From a virus: a DNA stretch of 63,203 bases. A model generated the notes under the pieces. It saw nothing but the letters and a program-made list of their open reading frames with translations. It did no database searches and was not told the origin of the DNA. The DNA is taken from the IMG/VR virus record IMGVR_UViG_3300027969_000101, positions 1 through 63,203 of that record. One strand, written 5' to 3'. Both the position numbers and the translations under genes were made by a program. Shown here piece after piece: positions 52,709 through 62,347 of the stretch (position 1 is its first letter; each line of letters starts with the position of its first letter).

Positions 52709-54034
52709 ATGAGCGTTTGTGCAAGCCACATCTGGGATTTGGAAAGTCATCCTTCCCGTCTAAACAAAGAAGCAATTATTCTAGCCATTGCAGAAGAAGG
52801 CAATAAAGAATTCTTCGAAGGTTGTCGCCTAGCTTTTGATCCAATGATTACCTTTGGCATTAAACAAGTTCCAGAGAAAACAGATGCAGATGGCGCTGGC
52901 TTACCTTGGGATAGTTTCACTCTTGCTCTTACTGGTTTTGTCACACGTCAAGTTACCGGTAACACAGCACGTGATGTAATTGCCGCTATGATGAAGTCAG
53001 CTACCAAAAAAGAATGGAATGGTTGGTATCGTCGCATACTGATCAAAGACTTGCGAGCAGGATTCAGCGAAAAAACAATCAACAAAGTGGTGGAGAAGAA
53101 GTATGCTGACTATGCTATTCCTGTATTCGGTTGTCAGCTTGCTCATGATAGTGCTAATCATGAGTCAAAGGTATCGGGCAAAAAACTTATCGAAGTTAAA
53201 CTCGATGGAGTTAGAGTCATTACTATTGTACGTAGTGATGGTCGTGTGGATATGTTCAGTCGAAATGGTAAAGAACTTGCTAATTTTCCGCACATTGTAG
53301 AACAGATTAGTAATGTAGTTAAAGCAAAGTCTACAAGCAAAGATATGGATCTAGTGCTAGACGGTGAGATCATGTCAAGCAGTTTCCAAGACTTAATGAC
53401 ACAGGTACATCGTAAGAGCGATGTTAAAGCCAACGATGCTATTCTTAATCTGTTTGACGTATTACCTTTAGAAGATTTTGAAAAAGGTATATACAATAAA
53501 ACTCAACGTGTGCGTAGCACAATGGTTAGTTTTTGGGTTGACCAAAACAAAGAACAGTTGCCCAATGTAACTGCTCTTACTAATGAAGAAGTTGATTTGG
53601 ATACTACAGAAGGCCAAGCTCGTTACAAAGAAATTAATGCCAAGGCAGTTGCCGGAGGCTACGAAGGTATTATGATTAAAGATCCAGAAGCTGGATACGA
53701 GTGTAAGCGGTCAGTGGCATGGCTTAAACTTAAACCATTTATTGAAGTTAGTTTGTCAATAGTTGAAGTTGAAGAAGGTACAGGAAAAAACGTAGGTCGT
53801 TTAGGCGCATTTGTATGCGAGGGAGAAGATGATGGTAAACTTATTAGAGTCAATGTCGGAAGCGGATTTAGCGATGATAATCGCATTACTTATTGGGCCG
53901 GTCGGGATAACCTTATCGGTAATATTGTCGAAGTACGTGCAGACGCTGTTACACAAAATCAAGACGGATCGTACAGTCTAAGGTTTCCACGCTTTAAAGG
54001 ATTCCGTGGATTTGAGGTTGGTGAAAAGATTTAA
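52709..54034 (+). CDS. ATP-dependent DNA ligase
   Basis: 441 residues. Motif I is EVKLDGVRV (nucleophile Lys, about residue 155), motif III VDMFSRNGKEL, motif IIIa-IV VLDGEIMS and YEGIMIKD, motif V AWLKLKP. The C-terminus is an OB domain. The T4/T7-type order with an N-terminal helical domain is visible. It seals nicks during phage DNA replication and repair. Confidence 0.92.
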   Translation: MSVCASHIWDLESHPSRLNKEAIILAIAEEGNKEFFEGCRLAFDPMITFGIKQVPEKTDADGAGLPWDSFTLALTGFVTRQVTGNTARDVIAAMMKSATKKEWNGWYRRILIKDLRAGFSEKTINKVVEKKYADYAIPVFGCQLAHDSANHESKVSGKKLIEVKLDGVRVITIVRSDGRVDMFSRNGKELANFPHIVEQISNVVKAKSTSKDMDLVLDGEIMSSSFQDLMTQVHRKSDVKANDAILNLFDVLPLEDFEKGIYNKTQRVRSTMVSFWVDQNKEQLPNVTALTNEEVDLDTTEGQARYKEINAKAVAGGYEGIMIKDPEAGYECKRSVAWLKLKPFIEVSLSIVEVEEGTGKNVGRLGAFVCEGEDDGKLIRVNVGSGFSDDNRITYWAGRDNLIGNIVEVRADAVTQNQDGSYSLRFPRFKGFRGFEVGEKI

Positions 54035-54282
54035 TGAATACTGCACGTATTGTTGTTGTTAGTTGTACAATATGCCTTTCACTATTATTTGGGTTAGGCC
54101 AAAGTCCAACCGTTGAGACAGTACATACTAAAAGTTTTTGTGCATACAATAGAGTATTTGTTGAGTTTGAAGAAGGAAATAAACGTTGGGGAGCGTTATT
54201 GTTAGATCGTGACGGTAGACCTATTCCGTGCGATGAAGATAATTTACCCAAAGAAAAAACAAAAAATAGAGGAATAATATGA
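54034..54282 (+). CDS. small exported or anchored protein (82 aa)
   Basis: N-terminal hydrophobic segment (IVVVSCTICLSLLFGL) followed by a polar domain with two Cys (FCAYNRVFVEFEEGNKRW, IPCDED). TAATG overlap with the ligase gene. The function is unknown. Confidence 0.65.
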   Translation: MNTARIVVVSCTICLSLLFGLGQSPTVETVHTKSFCAYNRVFVEFEEGNKRWGALLLDRDGRPIPCDEDNLPKEKTKNRGII

Positions 54283-54656
54283 CAAATCCGTTTCGTGATC
54301 AAGAGAAGTTTATGAAAGCCTGCGATCAAACTACAGGCGGAGAATTTGATCAGGCTCAATTTAAAATGTATCTTGGATTGATTGAAGAAGAATACAAAGA
54401 GCTTAAAGAAGCTGTTAATAATCATGATCAACTAGAAACACTAGATGCACTTATTGATATTCTAGTTGTTACTATTGGTACAATACATAGCATGGGCAGT
54501 GATGCCGAGGGTGCATGGAAAGAAGTAATGCAGACTAATTTTGCCAAGATCGATAAAGATACAGGCAAAGTACGCAAACGTGAGGATGGTAAGGTCCTTA
54601 AGCCAGTGGGTTGGGTTGCTCCTGACTTGACCCCATTTGTAGGAAAACAACTATGA
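54279..54656 (+). CDS. MazG-like nucleotide pyrophosphohydrolase
   Basis: 125 residues, all-alpha. YLGLIEEEYKELKEAV (E-E-x-x-E) and LDALIDILVVTIGTIH (D-x-x-x-D) are the metal-binding pattern of MazG/phage HisE-like enzymes that hydrolyse NTPs. Overlaps neighbours by 4 bases. Confidence 0.82.
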   Translation: MTNPFRDQEKFMKACDQTTGGEFDQAQFKMYLGLIEEEYKELKEAVNNHDQLETLDALIDILVVTIGTIHSMGSDAEGAWKEVMQTNFAKIDKDTGKVRKREDGKVLKPVGWVAPDLTPFVGKQL

Positions 54657-55369
54657 CGATTGATGTATACTGGAGTAGATCAAATCCCATATGTGGAGAA
54701 ACTATTACCATGTCCCCGTTGCGGTTTTATCCTCCCGAACCGTTAATGAAACACATTGACTATAAAGAATTCTTTGGCCCACAAGTTTCTAAGTGCCCTG
54801 CTATTATAGACGACTTAAAAAATATTTTTGTCATTAAAAGTCCAGTTGACTTAAATATTATTATAACAGATAATAATGTAGAAATTGAAGGACAATCTTT
54901 AGATTTTGCTCAAGCATTTTTGGGCGGACCGCAGGGTAAAGCTGGAATTCATCAGTTAGGTATGGGATATAATTTTTTTGCAGAAAAAAGTCTCAAAGTA
55001 ACGCAATTGCCTGCTTACTATGATTCAAACGGATTTACTGAAAACACGCATCAAATCACTGCTAGTTTTGATGCGGGCCGTTGGTTCCGTACTTCTGGCA
55101 AACCTACGTTTGTATTCAAACCAGGAAATCGTACTATCAGTCTTAAAGAAGGCGAAGCATTAATGTATTTTAAATTTAATACCGACGAAAAGGTGAAGCT
55201 GATAGAGTTTGAAGAAACCCCAGAAATGCAAAAGTTAGCAAACATCTGTGCAACATTAAAATTTCATTCGCAGGGAATTTCCCCGCTAGCTGAGTGCTAC
55301 GAATACTTTGATCGATATAATATGCGTAGAAGAGTTCTTAAAGCAATTAAAGCTCAAAAATTAAAATAA
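54653..55369 (+). CDS. conserved phage protein (238 aa)
   Basis: Begins MTIDVYWSRSNPICGETITMSPLRFYPPEPL; contains QAFLGGPQGKAGIHQLGMGYNFFAEKSLKV and a basic C-terminus (YNMRRRVLKAIKAQKLK). Proteins of this type occur in aquatic T4-like phages; function unknown. Confidence 0.68.
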   Translation: MTIDVYWSRSNPICGETITMSPLRFYPPEPLMKHIDYKEFFGPQVSKCPAIIDDLKNIFVIKSPVDLNIIITDNNVEIEGQSLDFAQAFLGGPQGKAGIHQLGMGYNFFAEKSLKVTQLPAYYDSNGFTENTHQITASFDAGRWFRTSGKPTFVFKPGNRTISLKEGEALMYFKFNTDEKVKLIEFEETPEMQKLANICATLKFHSQGISPLAECYEYFDRYNMRRRVLKAIKAQKLK

Positions 55370-55389
55370 TTTATTCAAAGGAGAAAACT

Positions 55390-56088
55390 ATGTTTGGTGC
55401 AAATTATTCAAGCGATGGTATTGTTAACTATCGCACCGCAGGAGAAGTAAATCAAGCAATGGGTCGAGTCTATGGACATATGAGCCTCGCTGTCATTGTA
55501 TCAATGTTGGTCAGTTATTTTGTAGGTACTAGCCCTGAGTTGTTACAATTCTTTTTTACAGGTGTGCTAAAGTGGATTGTAATTTTTGCACCGCTTGTGG
55601 CAATTTTTGGTATTAGTTTTGTGCTAGGAAATAATCCTAGTAAAGAGGTTGCTCAATTGTGTTTACACGGCTTTGCGGCTTTGATGGGACTGAGCTTTGC
55701 CACAATCTTTGCCATATTCACTATGGGCAGTATTGTTTCAGCATTTATGGGCGCGGCCATCTTATTTGGTGTAATGAGTGGCTATGGATACTTTACTAAA
55801 CAGAATCTAGATAGCATTGGCAAGTTTATGTTCGTGGGATTGATTGCTATTGTTATTGCCAGCATTGTTAATATCTTTATCGGATCAACTATAATGCAAA
55901 TGGTTATTAGTGCATTGGCTATTATCATCTTCTTAGGCCTAACTGCTTATGACACACAGCAGATTCGTGAAGCAGTTAGTGTTGACACTAGTCCGGCTGT
56001 GGAAGTAACTGGTGCGTTAACCTTATATATGGACTTTATCAACTTGTTTATTAACTTGTTACAGTTGTTTGGAGATAAGAAAGAGTAA
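55390..56088 (+). CDS. Bax inhibitor-1 / YccA-like membrane protein
   Basis: 232 residues with seven hydrophobic segments and the family's conserved parts: VYGHMSLAVIVSMLVSY, FGVMSGYGYFTKQNLDSIGKFM, and the C-terminal LTAYDTQQI...ALTLYMDFINLFINLLQLFG. BI-1/YccA proteins modulate membrane proteases (E. coli YccA inhibits FtsH). A phage copy could protect phage proteins or delay cell death (inference). AAAGGAG precedes the start. Confidence 0.9.
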   Translation: MFGANYSSDGIVNYRTAGEVNQAMGRVYGHMSLAVIVSMLVSYFVGTSPELLQFFFTGVLKWIVIFAPLVAIFGISFVLGNNPSKEVAQLCLHGFAALMGLSFATIFAIFTMGSIVSAFMGAAILFGVMSGYGYFTKQNLDSIGKFMFVGLIAIVIASIVNIFIGSTIMQMVISALAIIIFLGLTAYDTQQIREAVSVDTSPAVEVTGALTLYMDFINLFINLLQLFGDKKE

Positions 56089-56222
56089 TGTGGTTAGTAA
56101 AATATTATCAAAATGGGGGTCGACTAATGTCTAAGTATTTTAGCAACCTCCACGAAGCAACAGCATTTGCTGTATATGAGGCACCGTTTGAAAGTGTACA
56201 TTCAATGGATTTAATAAAATGA
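56088..56222 (+). CDS. small hypothetical protein (44 aa)
   Basis: ATG 56088 overlaps the previous stop and the end overlaps the next start, so it is one link in a coupled run. Product MWLVKYYQNGGRLMSKYFSNLHEATAFAVY... Function unknown. Confidence 0.6.
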   Translation: MWLVKYYQNGGRLMSKYFSNLHEATAFAVYEAPFESVHSMDLIK

Positions 56223-57046
56223 GATCAAATTACTGGACTATTGGGCCATTTGCAGATTGGCTTCGGGGTACACCTAAACTTAAGATGGGTACTAGCGAAG
56301 AGTGGAATGCTTGGGAGGATAACGCCAAAGCCGCACACCCTATTCGTTGGTGGATTGCCGAAGAGGGGTTAGACTACCTTCAAAAGTTTGTTTATTACAT
56401 ACCGGATCGTTTAAATGATGTTAGATATTATATTAATAATCGTTGGGTTAGTCGCAGTCATAGTCTTACTGCTCATGTTCGGGATATTCGTCCTGGCGCT
56501 TGGAGCGATGTTGGGAATCGATTCCTTCCATGCCTATTTAATGAGTTTCAAGACTTTGTCGAAATAGAGCAAGCGTGGCATCACTGCATGTGGAGCGATG
56601 ATGCTAAAACTAAGTTTGATGTCCCGTGGTATCGTAGTGGTTGGTTCCGTTGGCGAACATGGCGTTGTCCAGAAGCTGGTTTAGAATACCTTAATTGGGC
56701 AAGCAATCTTACTAACGAAGAATTTTGCGAACCAGGACAGACTCCCGAATTAACTTCTCAGGCTGAGTCTGCTAGAGAAATACTAAGTCTATACTATTGG
56801 TGGACAAAAGAGTATCGTAATCGTCCTGATCCATATGAAGCCAGTGGTTGGACTGCTTACTGTGAAGCAAGTCGTGAGGCCAATGGCGGCCGCCTAAATT
56901 TTGGTGCAGATGATAAGACTCCTGAACTTAAAGAAATGAGTAACAATACACATAAATCGCTCCGTGAAATGGAAGAGGCTTACGAAAAAGAAGATGAAGC
57001 AATGATGATTCGACTTATCAAGATTCGTCAAAGCCTATGGACGTAG
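56219..57046 (+). CDS. Trp-rich conserved phage protein (275 aa)
   Basis: Begins MRSNYWTIGPFADWLRGTPKLKMGTSEEWNAWEDNAK; rich in Trp and Arg (HPIRWWIAEEG, YRSGWFRWRTWRCPEAGLEYLNWA) with a charged helical end. The opening phrase recurs in large phages (WTIGPFADWLRG), but no function is known to me. Confidence 0.7.
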   Translation: MRSNYWTIGPFADWLRGTPKLKMGTSEEWNAWEDNAKAAHPIRWWIAEEGLDYLQKFVYYIPDRLNDVRYYINNRWVSRSHSLTAHVRDIRPGAWSDVGNRFLPCLFNEFQDFVEIEQAWHHCMWSDDAKTKFDVPWYRSGWFRWRTWRCPEAGLEYLNWASNLTNEEFCEPGQTPELTSQAESAREILSLYYWWTKEYRNRPDPYEASGWTAYCEASREANGGRLNFGADDKTPELKEMSNNTHKSLREMEEAYEKEDEAMMIRLIKIRQSLWT

Positions 57047-57276
57047 ACATCCTATGGCGACAAAGTGCCAGGGGACACTACATAATAGAAGTATGGAGTC
57101 GCCCTGTTAAGAAATTATCAGGCACAGACTCCACTGTTCCACTCGATGAGGATATGTATCTTGAAATTAATCAATGGTGCATTGATTCGTTTGGATACCA
57201 TGCAAGAACAGCGTATCATATTTTTGAGTTAAAAACTCGCCCACACTTGGACTGGTTTATACTGAGATGGCAATAA
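57037..57276 (+). CDS. small hypothetical protein (79 aa)
   Basis: MDVDILWRQSARGHYIIEVWSRPVKKLSG...; alpha/beta, ends with aromatic LDWFILRWQ. Overlaps the preceding gene by 10 bases and lies 7 bases before the radical SAM run. Confidence 0.6.
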   Translation: MDVDILWRQSARGHYIIEVWSRPVKKLSGTDSTVPLDEDMYLEINQWCIDSFGYHARTAYHIFELKTRPHLDWFILRWQ

Positions 57277-57283
57277 TTACTAT

Positions 57284-58618
57284 ATGAGCGATCACGAAAA
57301 ATTTAAAAAAATAATCCCTATATTAAATGATGTTAGTCCGAGCTTTTGTCTAGCAAAGTGGTACCAACTTACATTGTATTTGCAAAATGGTTTTAACCAT
57401 AGTTGCCATCATCCGTCGCCTCATAAAATACCATTAATTGAATTAGAAGAAAATTATAAAGCTCTACACAATACTAAATTTAAAAAAGAGCAAATGCAAA
57501 AGATGCTTGACGGCACGAGGCCAAGTGAGTGCGATTATTGCTGGAACGCCGAGGACAACGGTCACGTAAGTGATCGTGCTTATAAAAGCGCAAGGTCTTG
57601 GGCATACCCGCATTTAAACGAAGTAATTAAAAATAAAACTGCTGATGTAGAACCTACATACTTAGAAATAAGTTTTTCCAATGCGTGTAATTTTAAGTGT
57701 GCCTATTGTAGTCCAGATCTCAGCAGTCAATGGTACGAAGAAATAGACAAATATGGTGGTTATCCTACAAGTCAAAATTTCAACGGATTTGGTTGGTTTA
57801 AGCAAGTAGGTAAAATGCCTATCAAGCACAGCGATCCTAATCCATATGTAGATGCATTTTGGAAGTGGTGGCCGGAACTTTATCCCAAACTAAACACTCT
57901 GAGATTAACCGGCGGCGAACCTTTATTAAGCAAAGACGTATGGCGTATGCTAGATGCAATTGAAAAGGATCCTAATCCAGAATTATGTTTTGCTATCAAT
58001 ACTAATTTAGGTATACCTGACGAGTTAATTAATCGAATGATTAAAAAGATTAATAGCATATCTAAAAATATAAAAGAAGTGCAAATCTTTACTAGCGGGG
58101 AAGCAGTAGGAGCTCCCGGGGAATATATTAGATATGGATTAAACTACGATCAATGGACAGGTAATTTAGAAAAAGTGTTAGACAATACTAATAACATTGT
58201 TGCCATCATGACTACCGTTAATCTTACCAGCATAACAACCTATTGCAATTTTGTTCGTTACATTTTAGATTTACGCATCCGATATAATAAAAATTCTACC
58301 TTTAATAAGGTGCAATTTATGACTAATTTTTTAAGGTATCCAGAGTTTCTATCACTAACTATATTAGACTCTGCTAGTAAACAACGATTTACCCACGAAG
58401 TAAAGACATTAATTATAGACAGGTCTGATTTATCAGACAGTGAAGTTGACCAATTAAACCGTATGATTGACTACATGAACGGCACTGATAGCAAAGAACT
58501 ACAATTAAGAAAAGACTTTGCGGCATTTATTACTGAATACGATCATAGACGTGGCACAGACTTTAATAACACGTTCCCAGAACTTATAGAATTTTATACA
58601 TTATGCCAACAGACGTAA
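57284..58618 (+). CDS. radical SAM protein (1 of 4)
   Basis: 444 residues. The cluster motif is CNFKCAYC (about residues 137-144), binding a 4Fe-4S cluster and S-adenosylmethionine. LRLTGGEPLLSKD is the GGEP motif. Extra Cys near the N-terminus (SCHHPSP, SECDYCW) could hold another cluster, as in SPASM/twitch proteins. It is closest to copy 2. Substrate unknown; such proteins often modify peptides or make natural products. Confidence 0.87.
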   Translation: MSDHEKFKKIIPILNDVSPSFCLAKWYQLTLYLQNGFNHSCHHPSPHKIPLIELEENYKALHNTKFKKEQMQKMLDGTRPSECDYCWNAEDNGHVSDRAYKSARSWAYPHLNEVIKNKTADVEPTYLEISFSNACNFKCAYCSPDLSSQWYEEIDKYGGYPTSQNFNGFGWFKQVGKMPIKHSDPNPYVDAFWKWWPELYPKLNTLRLTGGEPLLSKDVWRMLDAIEKDPNPELCFAINTNLGIPDELINRMIKKINSISKNIKEVQIFTSGEAVGAPGEYIRYGLNYDQWTGNLEKVLDNTNNIVAIMTTVNLTSITTYCNFVRYILDLRIRYNKNSTFNKVQFMTNFLRYPEFLSLTILDSASKQRFTHEVKTLIIDRSDLSDSEVDQLNRMIDYMNGTDSKELQLRKDFAAFITEYDHRRGTDFNNTFPELIEFYTLCQQT

Positions 58619-59931
58619 AACGTACAATAGAAATTATCAACAAAGTTAGTCCTAGCTTCTGCGCCGCTAAGTGGTATAATGCTACTATCTGGTTAGGAAA
58701 TGGTCGCACAGCTAGTTGTCATTTGCCGCCAGCACATACTATACCCCTGTCTGAAATTAGTAGAAATCCTAGCGCATTACATAATACTAGTTTCAAAAAA
58801 GACCGCAGGCTTGAGATGTTAATAGGCAAGCGGTGTGACGAGTGCGCTTATTGTTGGACTGTTGAGGACAATGCGGCTCCTGATGTGTATAGTGATCGAG
58901 TGTATAAGACTAGGATTTACACTGAAGATGAAATACTTCAACTAGCTAAATTAGATCCAGGAACGGATGTTGATCCAAAAACTTTAGAAATTAGTTTTGA
59001 TAATTTATGTAATTTAAGTTGCAGTTATTGTAACGCAGAGTTTAGTACTACCTGGGCTAGTGATATTAAAGTTAACGGGCCTTATATTGCATTAAAGACA
59101 GCCGGTGGTGGTGCGTTTCAAAATGCCGGAGAACATGCTCTACCTTACGGGATTAAAAATGAAAACAATCCCTACATTGAGGCATTCTTTAAATGGTTTC
59201 ATACTAGCCTTAAACATAATTTACAAGAACTAAGAATCACTGGGGGCGAACCTACTCGTAGTCCATCATTTTGGAAACTGTTAGATGAATGCAACGGCAC
59301 AAATTTTGATTTTGCCGTTAACAGTAATCTTATAATGGATCAAGTAAAGTTAAACCAACTTATTGGTGCTAGTAAAAAGTTTAAGAAATTTGATTTATAT
59401 ACTAGCGGTGAAGGGTACGGTGCTCACGGAGAGTTTATTCGGGCGGGCCTGGATTATACCCTGTGGCGGAATAATTTAATACAATTTGCCAAAGAAGGTC
59501 AGTATAATATGATACACATTATGATGACTATCAGTGCGTTGAGTATCTGGACTGTAACAGAGTTTATGGCCGATATGTTAGCGTTACGTAAACAATTCGG
59601 TGGGCATCAGTTTCACATGAGTCTTAATTTAGTACGTTTTCCTAGTTTTCAAAATTTAAATGTGTTACCTGAGCATTTAAAACAAACACAAGCAGACAAA
59701 ATTGAAACTTGGCTAAGTAATGCTGTTGGGTTAAGTCCTGCTGAACGTAATCAAATAGAAAGAATAATAGCATATCTTCGTAATGTTAATCGAAGCCAAG
59801 AAGATACTGACAGCCAAGAAAATAAAGAGCACGACTTGAAGAGCTTTACGCAACAATATGCTGATAGAAAACATATTGAATTGTCCGGGGTATTTCCAAC
59901 AGAATTTATAGAATGGTTTAACACAATATGA
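58603..59931 (+). CDS. radical SAM protein (2 of 4)
   Basis: 442 residues. CNLSCSYC is the SAM-cluster motif and LRITGGEPTRSPS the GGEP motif. The N-terminus (INKVSPSFCAAKWYNATIWLGNGRTASCHLPPAHTIPL, RCDECAYCW) aligns with copy 1 throughout, so the two are tandem duplicates. Start lies in the end of copy 1. Confidence 0.87.
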   Translation: MPTDVKRTIEIINKVSPSFCAAKWYNATIWLGNGRTASCHLPPAHTIPLSEISRNPSALHNTSFKKDRRLEMLIGKRCDECAYCWTVEDNAAPDVYSDRVYKTRIYTEDEILQLAKLDPGTDVDPKTLEISFDNLCNLSCSYCNAEFSTTWASDIKVNGPYIALKTAGGGAFQNAGEHALPYGIKNENNPYIEAFFKWFHTSLKHNLQELRITGGEPTRSPSFWKLLDECNGTNFDFAVNSNLIMDQVKLNQLIGASKKFKKFDLYTSGEGYGAHGEFIRAGLDYTLWRNNLIQFAKEGQYNMIHIMMTISALSIWTVTEFMADMLALRKQFGGHQFHMSLNLVRFPSFQNLNVLPEHLKQTQADKIETWLSNAVGLSPAERNQIERIIAYLRNVNRSQEDTDSQENKEHDLKSFTQQYADRKHIELSGVFPTEFIEWFNTI

Positions 59932-61142
59932 ATGAAGATAAATTTTGTATAGTACCGTGGATACATCTTAATACAGAACCTAATGGTCGTGTTAAACCTT
60001 GTTGTGCGTACCTAGGACAAGATTTTGGTAATTTAAAGGATACAACACTTGAGGAAATATGGAATAACGACCATATGAAATCAATGCGTAAAAGTTTTTT
60101 AGAAAATAAAATACCAGAAGGATGTTTAACTTGTACTAAAAAAGAAGACAGTGGCGGTGTAAGCTATCGCATGGCTGTTACTGATAGGTTTAAAGATCAC
60201 ATTGAAAAAGCTAAAGCTAACACACACCCCGATGGCACATATGAAACGTTTGAAATAATTTTTTGGGATTTTAGATTCAGTAATATCTGTAATTTTAAAT
60301 GTCGCATGTGTGGGCATGGAAGTAGTAGTTCCTGGTTTGACGACTTTACCCCTGAAGAAAAGAAAACCAAGATAAAGTTCCTTGACAGTTCGTATTACGG
60401 AACTGATTTAATGAAATACGTTGATCAGTTCATTGATGACGTTGAAGAGATATATTTTGCAGGCGGTGAGCCACTAATGATGTCTGAACATTATCAAATC
60501 TTAGATAAGCTAATTGCCAAAGAACGATATGATGTATTCTTACGATATAATACTAACATGAGTACTCTTAAATATAAAGACTATAATTTAATCGACATAT
60601 GGAAAAGATTTAAAGATGTTAGGATATTTGCCAGTATTGATGGTGTTGACGAAAACGCCGAGTACAGTAGAGCAGGTACAGACTGGCCTAGAGTAGAGGA
60701 AAATTTAAAGCAACTAGTAAATTCTAAAGTTGGATATGTTGTATCTACCACAATAAATATTTTTAGTGTGTTTAATTTCACGCATCTTGTAGATCGAATG
60801 ATAAAGTTAAATATGTCCACTAGAAAATTATTAGTAAGCCATGTTAACTGGCCCAAACATTATGCAACGTCAATATTACCCGAAACATTAAAAGATAAAG
60901 TAAGACTACAGTTAGACGAGCATTTAGAAAAAATAACGTCAACTGTGACTGAAGAAGAAAGCCTGTGGCTAGCTAACTTGTATGGAGAAATTAAATTTTA
61001 TTTAACCTCAGAAACTTCAACAGCAGAAACTGCGGACCTACAACAGCGATTTAAAAGAGACACTATTAAATTAGATAGTATTAGAAAAGAAGATATTAGA
61101 ATTGCAGTTCCAGAAATAGCCGATTGGTATAATACATTATGA
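59928..61142 (+). CDS. radical SAM protein (3 of 4)
   Basis: 404 residues. CNFKCRMC is the cluster motif and IYFAGGEPLMMSE the GGEP motif. It opens with FCIVPWIHLNTEPNGRVKPCC and GCLTCTKKE, an N-terminal auxiliary-cluster (twitch/SPASM-like) part. Closer to copy 4. ATGA overlap upstream. Confidence 0.88.
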   Translation: MNEDKFCIVPWIHLNTEPNGRVKPCCAYLGQDFGNLKDTTLEEIWNNDHMKSMRKSFLENKIPEGCLTCTKKEDSGGVSYRMAVTDRFKDHIEKAKANTHPDGTYETFEIIFWDFRFSNICNFKCRMCGHGSSSSWFDDFTPEEKKTKIKFLDSSYYGTDLMKYVDQFIDDVEEIYFAGGEPLMMSEHYQILDKLIAKERYDVFLRYNTNMSTLKYKDYNLIDIWKRFKDVRIFASIDGVDENAEYSRAGTDWPRVEENLKQLVNSKVGYVVSTTINIFSVFNFTHLVDRMIKLNMSTRKLLVSHVNWPKHYATSILPETLKDKVRLQLDEHLEKITSTVTEEESLWLANLYGEIKFYLTSETSTAETADLQQRFKRDTIKLDSIRKEDIRIAVPEIADWYNTL

Positions 61143-62347
61143 GTGATAAATTTATCTGCGACTTTCCATGGGTACACCTAAGTGTATTTCCGCAAGGTAA
61201 TTGTACAATTTGCTGTGTTGCCAAACACTCTGGCAAGGGTAACGGGCACAGTTGGAATAGAGTTAACGAAGATCGGACCAAAACTGTAACTGTTATGAAC
61301 AGTAGCATTCCTGAAATTATTAACTGTGACAATTATAAAAATATTAGACTAGACATGTTAGCGGGCAAAGTGCCAAGTGCTTGTGAAGGATGTCACCAAG
61401 TAGAACAAGCAGGCGGAAAAAGTAAACGACAACAAGAAACAAATCGTAACTTAGATCATGCGGCTCTGACTGCTGAAGACGGCACTATTAAACCAGACTT
61501 AAGACATATCGAATTACGACTAGGAAACTTTTGTAATTTAAAATGTCGAAGCTGTAATGCAGACTCTAGCACAAGTTGGATTCAAGATTACTATAAGTTA
61601 AAAGATACAGTTAAGTTAGCCAGTGGATATCATTGGATTAAAAGCAATCCTGATTTTAGTTTTGATTGGGTTGATGACGAATCATTTTATGATCGATTAA
61701 CGGAATTCGCTCCTAACTTAGAGCAAATACATATTAGTGGTGGCGAACCTTTTTTAGTTCCTACACATTTTAAATTATTAGAACGATTAGTAAACGAAGG
61801 TAAAACTGATATTGCTATACATTATCATACAAACTTGAATTACAAATGGGATAAAATTACTCCTGCATTAGATTTATTAACCAAGTTTAAAGAAGTACAT
61901 ATTAGTTTTAGTATCGACGATGTAGGCGAACGAAACACATATATTAGAAGTCTAAGTGATTGGGATTTAACTATTAGTAATTTAAAATTGTTTCTAAGTA
62001 ACTATAATTTTGTTTATGCCGTTACCCAAACAGTTAGTGTGTATAACTTCATGTATATTGAAGAATTAAGCCAATACTTAAAAGAAAACAATATTCGAAT
62101 TAAGGTGCGTTTAAATCACGTACAGAGTCCAGATTACTTAGATGCTAATATACTACCTAAGCAAGTGCGACAAGATAAAATTAATTCACTACATGGAATT
62201 CTTAATCAACGTAACTGGGAAGATTTATACGGGCATTATTATAATCCCGAAGCTAACGGGCAGTGGGAATATTTTAAATACTTTACAGAAAACATAGACG
62301 CAGTACGTAACGAAAACTTAAATAGTATTTTTCCAAAATTAATATGA
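61139..62347 (+). CDS. radical SAM protein (4 of 4)
   Basis: 402 residues. CNLKCRSC is the cluster motif and IHISGGEPFLVPT the GGEP motif; N-terminal FICDFPWVHLSVFPQGNCTICC and ACEGCHQVE parallel copy 3. The four genes overlap end to start, so they form one translation unit, and all are of host-like aquatic-phage type. Substrate unknown. Confidence 0.88.
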   Translation: MSDKFICDFPWVHLSVFPQGNCTICCVAKHSGKGNGHSWNRVNEDRTKTVTVMNSSIPEIINCDNYKNIRLDMLAGKVPSACEGCHQVEQAGGKSKRQQETNRNLDHAALTAEDGTIKPDLRHIELRLGNFCNLKCRSCNADSSTSWIQDYYKLKDTVKLASGYHWIKSNPDFSFDWVDDESFYDRLTEFAPNLEQIHISGGEPFLVPTHFKLLERLVNEGKTDIAIHYHTNLNYKWDKITPALDLLTKFKEVHISFSIDDVGERNTYIRSLSDWDLTISNLKLFLSNYNFVYAVTQTVSVYNFMYIEELSQYLKENNIRIKVRLNHVQSPDYLDANILPKQVRQDKINSLHGILNQRNWEDLYGHYYNPEANGQWEYFKYFTENIDAVRNENLNSIFPKLI